A stretch of DNA of 12,304 nt from Rickettsiales bacterium (GTDB lineage: Bacteria; Pseudomonadota; Alphaproteobacteria; Rs-D84; CACZYB01), in the NCBI GenBank assembly GCA_031276335.1, contig JAISNH010000066.1, positions 1 through 12,304 on the forward strand. Direction: 5' to 3'. Below the pieces are notes generated by a model. It made no database searches. It was not told the DNA's origin and saw only the letters and a program-made list of their open reading frames with translations. Both the position numbers and the translations under genes were made by a program. The number at the start of each line of letters is the position of its first letter. Position 1 is the stretch's first letter. Below are positions 8,432-12,304 of the stretch, one piece after another.

Positions 8432-8460
8432 TTGACATTATCATACTACTATACTAACAT
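8432..8460 (+). promoter_or_regulatory. Sigma-70 type promoter of the TrpR-like gene
   Basis: A perfect -35 TTGACA (8432-8437) is followed at 17 bp by TAACAT (8455-8460), which matches TATAAT at four of six positions. The predicted start near 8467 leaves a leader of about 23 nt before the ATG at 8490. The spacer contains two copies of ATACTA (8443-8448 and 8451-8456). Confidence 0.6.
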
Positions 8461-8471
8461 AACGCTATGTT
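8456..8471. promoter_or_regulatory. Candidate operator: 6-4-6 inverted repeat over the -10
   Basis: AACATA (8456-8461) and TATGTT (8466-8471) are perfect inverted arms around ACGC. The site covers the -10 and the probable transcription start of the TrpR-like gene, where a repressor would block initiation. The E. coli Trp repressor represses its own gene from such a position, so autoregulation is a reasonable guess, although the half-sites do not resemble the E. coli ACTAGT consensus. Confidence 0.4.
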
Positions 8472-8489
8472 GAATGAATTGGTGATGAA

Positions 8490-8759
8490 ATGTTGAGTCT
8501 GTACGAAGCGTTTGCGAGCATTCGGAACGAAAAGGAGTTCGGGAACTTCCTGAGGGATCTTTGCACTCCTGCGGAGATGAAGGCTTTGAATGAGCGGTGG
8601 AGCATCGCGCAGCTCCTGTCCGGCGGCTCAATGTCGCAGAAGGCTGTCGCCGACAGGCTTGGCGCGAGCGTCACGACCGTCACCCGCGTCGCCAGGTTTC
8701 TGAACGACGAGCCGTACAAGGGTTACCGTCTGGTACTTTCCCGCCTGCATCGCGCCTAG
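8490..8759 (+). CDS. YerC/YecD family TrpR-related DNA-binding protein
   Basis: This small 89-residue protein belongs to the Trp-repressor-like superfamily, YerC/YecD branch. Most members have no established ligand or regulon. The family layout is clear: an N-terminal helix (LYEAFASIRNEKEF, 4-17), the LCTPAEMKALNERWSIAQLL core (24-43), then a helix-turn-helix around 47-70 (SMSQKAVADRLGASVTTVTR) and a closing GYRLVLSRL (78-86), the counterpart of the family's GY-LVL-R-L ending. The start at 8490 has a weak GGTGA (8481-8485) before it and gives the family's usual length. It has its own promoter and is not near tryptophan genes. It probably acts as a homodimeric transcription factor, but its targets and any co-repressor cannot be read from the sequence. 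Confidence 0.9.
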   Translation: MLSLYEAFASIRNEKEFGNFLRDLCTPAEMKALNERWSIAQLLSGGSMSQKAVADRLGASVTTVTRVARFLNDEPYKGYRLVLSRLHRA

Positions 8760-8799
8760 CGCGCGTAATCTTGATTTTCAATCTATTGCTGGATTTTTC

Positions 8800-8828
8800 G
8801 CGGCCGTCGCCCGGGCGGACGGTGCCGC
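8800..8828 (+). other. GC-rich hairpin ahead of the 136-aa gene
   Basis: GCGG (8800-8803) pairs with CCGC (8825-8828), and CCGTC (8804-8808) pairs with GACGG (8818-8822) around a GC-rich centre, with a TG bulge. It is followed by ATACGAATAAAAAAAC, not a T-run, so it is not an intrinsic terminator. It lies 24 bp before the ribosome-binding site of the next gene and could affect its mRNA stability. I see no convincing separate promoter between 8760 and 8865. Confidence 0.4.
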
Positions 8829-8865
8829 ATACGAATAAAAAAACTTGAAACAAAGGGTGAATAAA

Positions 8866-9276
8866 ATGAAACGTATTAAAGAAATAACGAGAAGCAAACA
8901 GGAAATAATAGCTGGCATCGTCGGAAGGTTTGAATATCTTAGCATTGGCGGATTGCGTATTGTCGAGGAAGAGGCGAAGAAGCAGGCCCTTGGCGAGTTT
9001 GCAAGGCGCGGAATGACAATACTTTCCGTCGATGACGGGTTGCCTATATTTCCATCGAACGAAAAAGTGATAAGCGACAGGGCGCTTAGCAAGGATGAGG
9101 CCTCCGCTTACCGCAGGATTAAAGAGGCCAGCATACGGTGGTGGATATCAAAGCTTCGGCTGAAAAGTTTGGAATGCGTCGAGAAAAAGGTTAAAGAGAA
9201 GGTCGCCATGTACAGTGAATTTCTATGGCGCAAGGCCTGCATGTCCTCCACCCAGGAAAGGAAAGGGCGGTCATAG
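8866..9276 (+). CDS. Hypothetical basic protein, 136 aa
   Basis: I do not recognise this protein. The ATG at 8866 is chosen because AAAGGGTGA (8852-8860) lies five bases ahead; a TTG at 8845 could add seven residues but has no such site. The protein is Lys/Arg rich, with no signal peptide or clear membrane segment. Predicted helical stretches flank a short stretch, GMTILSVDDGLPIF (49-62), that may form a strand and turn. A tryptophan pair lies in SIRWWISKLRLKSLE (89-103), followed by a Lys/Glu-rich, probably amphipathic helix (104-122). Codon use leans to AAA, ATA and AGA, unlike the GC-rich codons of addA or rnhB, which may mean a newer or less expressed gene. It ends at a strong terminator. 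Coding status rests on the ribosome-binding site, an uninterrupted frame and that terminator. Confidence 0.65.
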   Translation: MKRIKEITRSKQEIIAGIVGRFEYLSIGGLRIVEEEAKKQALGEFARRGMTILSVDDGLPIFPSNEKVISDRALSKDEASAYRRIKEASIRWWISKLRLKSLECVEKKVKEKVAMYSEFLWRKACMSSTQERKGRS

Positions 9277-9281
9277 ATAAG

Positions 9282-9310
9282 TATCCTGGGTTCGCCCGGG
9301 ATATTTATTT
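9282..9310 (+). terminator. Intrinsic terminator between convergent genes
   Basis: TATCCTGGG (9282-9290) and CCCGGGATA (9295-9303) form a 9-bp stem with one T-G wobble and a TTCG loop. It is followed by TTTATTTT (9304-9311), a good U-tract for the plus strand. The hairpin lies in the 28-bp gap between the 136-aa gene and the rnhB stop. On the minus strand the wobble becomes a mismatch and only CTTATCT follows, so it should work mainly on plus-strand transcripts but may stop both. Confidence 0.75.
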
Positions 9311-9952
9311 TGCCCGCTCTCTCACCGGAGTATAGGTCATGCGGTGTTCGGGGCATGGGCCGTATTTTTCAAGCGCGGCCAGGTGCGCCGCCGTGCCGTA
9401 TCCTTTGTTTTGCCGGAATCCGAACTCTGGGAATTTTTCGCCGATTTCGGAAAGCGCGCGATCCTTCGTCACCTTCGCGATAATCGAGGCAAGCGCGACA
9501 GAGTACGACCGCGCGTCGCCTTTTACCAGCGTTGCCGCAGGCGCGATGTCGGGCGCGCGGTTGCCGTCGACAAGCGTCATGACCGGCCGCCGCGGCAGCC
9601 GGGAGATCAGCTTGCCATGCGCCGTCTTCATCGCGAGCAGACTCGCCTGCAGTATGTTCATCTCGTCGATTTTCCGGGCACTTAGGGTTGCGAAATCGTA
9701 CATGCAGACATCCGGCGGCAATCCGCTTACGGCCTCGAAAATAGCCTCCCTCCGTTCCTCCGGCAGTTTTTTCGAATCATCGATGAGGGAGAGCAGCGCG
9801 GGCGGAAACTTCGCCTGATTTATCCATGCGCACGCAGCCGCGACCGGGCCCGCAAGGCACCCGCGTCCCGCCTCGTCTATGCCCAGCACGATGTCGCCGG
9901 CGCTCCGCATGAACTTCCGCTCGATGTCGAACGAGATTTTTTTGCCGCTCAT
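9305..9952 (-). CDS. rnhB: Ribonuclease HII
   Basis: This endonuclease cuts the RNA strand of RNA-DNA hybrids and nicks at single ribonucleotides in DNA. Its 215 residues are typical. The active site is complete: GIDEAGRGCLAGPV (24-37) supplies Asp26 and Glu27, VDGNR (128-132) supplies Asp129, and KGDARSYSVALASIIAKVTK (144-163) supplies Asp147. The spacing of the last two acids matches the E. coli enzyme. DSKKL (59-63), IDEMNILQASLLAM (95-108), NKGYGTAAHL (182-191) and HRMTYTPV (203-210) are also family blocks. I chose the ATG at 9950-9952, with AGGGG seven bases ahead. The longer open frame to 10039 adds 29 basic residues that lie inside the upstream gene. It follows the lytic transglycosylase by 16 bp and probably shares its transcript. 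Confidence 0.96.
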   Translation of the reverse strand: MSGKKISFDIERKFMRSAGDIVLGIDEAGRGCLAGPVAAACAWINQAKFPPALLSLIDDSKKLPEERREAIFEAVSGLPPDVCMYDFATLSARKIDEMNILQASLLAMKTAHGKLISRLPRRPVMTLVDGNRAPDIAPAATLVKGDARSYSVALASIIAKVTKDRALSEIGEKFPEFGFRQNKGYGTAAHLAALEKYGPCPEHRMTYTPVRERAK

Positions 9953-9968
9953 TTTTGTTTCCCCTTGT

Positions 9969-11918
9969 TCACACGCCCGCATCGTTTTCCTCTTCCAGTG
10001 TTTCGTCCGCGCCCGCGCTTTTTTCGGCTTCGTCCTCATCCGCCGGCGCCTCGTCCGATCCCGTGCCGTAGATTTGTTCGCGCTGCTTCTCGAGCAGATC
10101 CTCCAGGTATTTCATTTCCTGCGGGGTGTAGCGCGCGGCCTGTATGTCGCCCTTGCTGACGTATATCGGCCATTCGTTCTCGACGAGCGAGTCAAGGCTC
10201 TCGGAGGACTGCCTCAGCCGGTTGCGGTATATCCAGAAATTCGCCATCACGCGCTTGATGTAGATTCGCGTTTCCTTCAAGCTTACGGCCTCGATGAAGA
10301 ACAGGGGGTCGTTGCCCGGGTTGGTCATCTGCTTTTCCTGCCGCTTCAGGTTGCCCGGCCCGGCGTTGTAGGCAACCAGGAAGCGGAACAGGTTGCCGTC
10401 GATTTCCGGCTGCGCCAGCAGGTATTCGATGTACATCTGCCCGATTTTCAGGTTCATCTCCTCGTTGAACAGCTTCTGCACCTGCTTTTTCCGGAAGCTG
10501 GAGTCGCGCATTATGAACGATGCGGTTGATGGCATTATCTGCATAAGGCCGCGTGCGCCGCTGCCGGACTTCGCCTTCGGGTTGAACCGGCTTTCCTGCC
10601 TGATCAGGGCATTGATAAGGGCCTTGTCCACCCGCCACCCGTCCTCCGGATCGATGTCGAGTATCGGATAGTGCGGCGAGGCGAAGGTGGTGCTCTCCGA
10701 ATATTTCTGCACGTAGTTAGCCACGTTGATGGATACCTGGGGCATGTTCGCGATTTCCGCGACGGCCAGCACGGCGCTGATAAGGTCGCTGGAGGCGTCC
10801 GCGCCCTCCGTGTCGATAAGGAAGCGTAGCTCGGACGCAGCCTCGTTCCTCATGCCCAGCTGGATGAGGGCGAGCGCGCGTATCCCGCCTTGCCACGAGG
10901 CTATGTCGCGGGAATTCTGCAGCGTCAGCTGAGGCTCGTCCCACGCTATGTCCATCGTCTTGCCCAGCTTCTTGTTCGCGAGTATCCCGTAGAACGTCTT
11001 GGGAAAATTCGCCGCGGTATAGAGGAATATTTCGCCGTCGTCCTTCATCTCGTCGTCTTCTATCCGTTCATTCGCGCGCCATGCCCAGTACGCGCCCGCG
11101 GAAACCACGTCCGGCGGAATCTGCCGCGTGAAGGCGACGTTCTTGAAATGATCGCGCGCCTTCGCGTAATCGCCTTGGCGCCAATAGACGAGCCCCAGCG
11201 CCCAGTTCGCAAGGTAGAAGTTCATTTCGCGCATGGGTTCGTCCGCCCACAGTATCGCCATGTCGTCCTCGCCGCGGAGGAAATAGGCGAACGCCAGGAA
11301 CGCCTGCATCCGGGCATAGTCGCCCTTCGTCATGTATTTCTTGCTGTGCGGGTTTTCAAGTATCTGGCGCGCGTTTTTCGTGTACCCCCGCCGCAGGCGC
11401 CGGTTGAAGATTTTTATCATGTAAAGGACTTCGTTCCGCTCCTTTTTGGCAAGGTGGGAATACGAGCTCTGTATCATCTGGTACGAGTTGCTGAATTCGT
11501 CGTTGAAGTATTGCGTGCGGTGGGCTTCCCTTTTTGGCTTGCGGAGCTCTTTTCTCGCGCCCTTTTTCAGTCCCAGCTTGTATATGCCGCCGGCATTCGG
11601 CATGTCGGAGTACTTGATCAGCCAGTCTTTTATCTCGGGAAATTTGGTGGCGTAGTGCGGGCCCATGAATCGCTGGTGCAGCACATAGCCCATAAGCACG
11701 TCGTTCTTTATTTCCTTGATAATCTTGTCCGCGTCCCTGATTTTGCCTGCAGTCTGAAGTTCGAAAATCTTCTTATAGTTTCCGATGTCGCTGCTGTAAA
11801 GCACGTTCGGCAGGTCGGCGCGCACGGGCGCGGCAAGCATCAGGAACAGGCAGGCAGCAAGCGCGAATGCAAGCCTTGCGGGCATATTCCCGGAACGATT
11901 TCCTCTCCGATTAGACAT
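9969..11918 (-). CDS. Periplasmic soluble lytic murein transglycosylase (Slt70-like)
   Basis: This exported enzyme cleaves peptidoglycan glycan strands with formation of 1,6-anhydro-muramic ends. The 649 residues begin with a basic n-region and a hydrophobic stretch (about 15-30), with likely cleavage after VRA (34). Residues 35-420 form a long alpha-helical domain with TPR-like repeats, as in the Slt70 superhelix. The catalytic SLT domain follows: ALIRQESRFNPKAKSGSGAR (437-456) with Glu442, GLMQIMP (457-463), VAYNAGPGNL (515-524) and ETRIYIKRV (549-557). A strongly acidic, low-complexity tail (621-649) ends the protein. Either Met1 or Met12 could be the start. Met12 (ATG at 11883-11885) leaves a cleaner 23-residue signal peptide with GGGA just ahead, and a predicted promoter would otherwise put transcription almost on the first ATG. 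Confidence 0.94.
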   Translation of the reverse strand: MSNRRGNRSGNMPARLAFALAACLFLMLAAPVRADLPNVLYSSDIGNYKKIFELQTAGKIRDADKIIKEIKNDVLMGYVLHQRFMGPHYATKFPEIKDWLIKYSDMPNAGGIYKLGLKKGARKELRKPKREAHRTQYFNDEFSNSYQMIQSSYSHLAKKERNEVLYMIKIFNRRLRRGYTKNARQILENPHSKKYMTKGDYARMQAFLAFAYFLRGEDDMAILWADEPMREMNFYLANWALGLVYWRQGDYAKARDHFKNVAFTRQIPPDVVSAGAYWAWRANERIEDDEMKDDGEIFLYTAANFPKTFYGILANKKLGKTMDIAWDEPQLTLQNSRDIASWQGGIRALALIQLGMRNEAASELRFLIDTEGADASSDLISAVLAVAEIANMPQVSINVANYVQKYSESTTFASPHYPILDIDPEDGWRVDKALINALIRQESRFNPKAKSGSGARGLMQIMPSTASFIMRDSSFRKKQVQKLFNEEMNLKIGQMYIEYLLAQPEIDGNLFRFLVAYNAGPGNLKRQEKQMTNPGNDPLFFIEAVSLKETRIYIKRVMANFWIYRNRLRQSSESLDSLVENEWPIYVSKGDIQAARYTPQEMKYLEDLLEKQREQIYGTGSDEAPADEDEAEKSAGADETLEEENDAGV

Positions 11919-11926
11919 ACGGAAAG

Positions 11927-11957
11927 ACTATACGATATGGCCGCTTGTGGCAAGCGG
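11927..11957 (-). promoter_or_regulatory. Possible promoter and inverted repeat upstream of the transglycosylase
   Basis: CCGCTTG (11941-11947) and CAAGCGG (11951-11957) are perfect 7-bp inverted arms around TGG. On the minus strand TTGCCA (11953-11948) overlaps this repeat and TATAGT (11932-11927) follows at a short 15-bp spacing, a weak promoter match. The predicted start near 11920 is almost on the upstream ATG, which favours translation from the internal Met12. The repeat covers the -35 and could be an operator. It has no T-run on either strand, so termination is unlikely. Confidence 0.35.
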
Positions 11958-12013
11958 AAAATCAAGATATTTTTGACGCTGCGGATGTTGTGTCTATGGA
12001 TCGGCATGTATGG

Positions 12014-12035
12014 AAAATCCCCGCGGTTGCGGGGA
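12014..12035 (-). terminator. Intrinsic terminator after the membrane-protein gene
   Basis: On the minus strand CCCCGC and GCGGGG pair perfectly around AACC, with a further T-A pair outside. The stem is followed by TTTT. It begins 20 bp after the stop codon of the small membrane protein and is correctly oriented for it. The U-tract is short, so efficiency is uncertain. Confidence 0.5.
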
Positions 12036-12055
12036 AATTCTCGTCCGCCGCCTTG

Positions 12056-12301
12056 CTATCTTTTCGAATACAGCAGGGTTACGGCAAGGGGCAGCAATAT
12101 CGTGTGCAGGAACACGTAGGCCGCGGCCGGCGCCGTCTGGGTTGTGACAAGCAAGTCTAGCGCGGCTATTATCGCGGCGAAAACCACGCTTGCGACGAAC
12201 GGGCCCCACTTCCTGTTCGACAGCAGGCCGGCGATTGCGAACACTATCATGCCCAGGTATATCCAGTCCGAATATCCGGATCCCGGCATCGCCGCCAGCA
12301 T
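12056..12301 (-). CDS. Small hydrophobic membrane protein, 5' end possibly outside the window
   Basis: I do not recognise this protein. The visible 81 residues contain three likely membrane helices (about 13-27, 32-52 and 58-77) joined by short loops, the first being basic (SNRKWG, 28-33), and it ends in SKR. The reading frame stays open to the window edge, so the ATG at 12299-12301, or one at residue 5 (12287-12289), may be internal to a longer gene. Neither has an obvious ribosome-binding site in view. Its codon pattern, hydrophobic block structure and correctly placed terminator support coding. It could be a complete small integral membrane protein or the last part of a larger one. It is separated from the transglycosylase by 137 bp with a terminator, so the two are probably separate units. 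Confidence 0.6.
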   Translation of the reverse strand: MLAAMPGSGYSDWIYLGMIVFAIAGLLSNRKWGPFVASVVFAAIIAALDLLVTTQTAPAAAYVFLHTILLPLAVTLLYSKR

Positions 12302-12304
12302 AAG

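Noticed and set aside
8751..8763. CGCGC-CTA-GCGCG hairpin at the end of the TrpR-like gene as a terminator
   Set aside because: The stem is only 5 bp, it overlaps the stop codon, and the next T-rich stretch is too far away and interrupted.
9953..10039. 29-residue N-terminal extension of ribonuclease HII
   Set aside because: It overlaps the end of the transglycosylase, is a basic frame shadow, and the ATG at 9952 has a proper ribosome-binding site.
10890..12119. Plus-strand open frame of 409 aa opposite the lytic transglycosylase
   Set aside because: It mirrors a confirmed gene, has the Arg/Val/His-rich composition of an antisense frame, and has no ribosome-binding site or promoter of its own.

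Overview
The window is a compact, mid-to-high GC bacterial chromosomal segment that looks like ordinary housekeeping DNA, most likely from an alphaproteobacterium. The main support for that placement is the AddA-type helicase-nuclease, whose opening around the Walker A motif (WVSASAGTGKTT) resembles the alphaproteobacterial form. A YerC/YecD-type TrpR relative and a GTCATCCCC...GGGGATCCAT palindromic repeat fit but do not prove it. No tRNA, rRNA, CRISPR array, transposase or prophage gene is visible.

Layout: positions 1-231 hold no gene but a cluster of palindromic and tandem repeats. From about 3935 down to 232, on the minus strand, glycogen phosphorylase (glgP) is followed by the tRNA-modifying GTPase mnmE, joined by an ATGA stop/start overlap. 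The region at 3936-4031 carries two divergent extended -10 promoters almost symmetrically placed around an 11-bp palindrome. Rightward from it run an unrecognised 186-aa basic protein, addA (11-bp overlap) and an ASCH-domain protein behind a strong ribosome-binding site. After a probable terminator comes a monocistronic yerC/trpR-like regulator whose promoter region contains a 6-4-6 inverted repeat. Next is an unrecognised 136-aa basic protein, more A-rich in codon use than its neighbours, ending in a convergent hairpin terminator.

On the minus strand from 11918 to 9305, a secreted Slt70-like lytic transglycosylase is followed after 16 bp by ribonuclease HII (rnhB). The right edge holds the end of a small three-helix membrane protein followed by a minus-strand terminator.

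The genes cover reserve glucan breakdown, tRNA wobble-uridine modification, double-strand-break repair, RNA primer and ribonucleotide removal, and murein turnover. I do not see a clear novel system. The most promising unknown is the 186-aa protein translationally overlapped with addA, in the place where addB usually sits, together with the ASCH protein just behind addA. Other points worth checking are the glgP-mnmE coupling, the symmetric divergent promoter region and the putative autoregulatory site of the TrpR-like gene.
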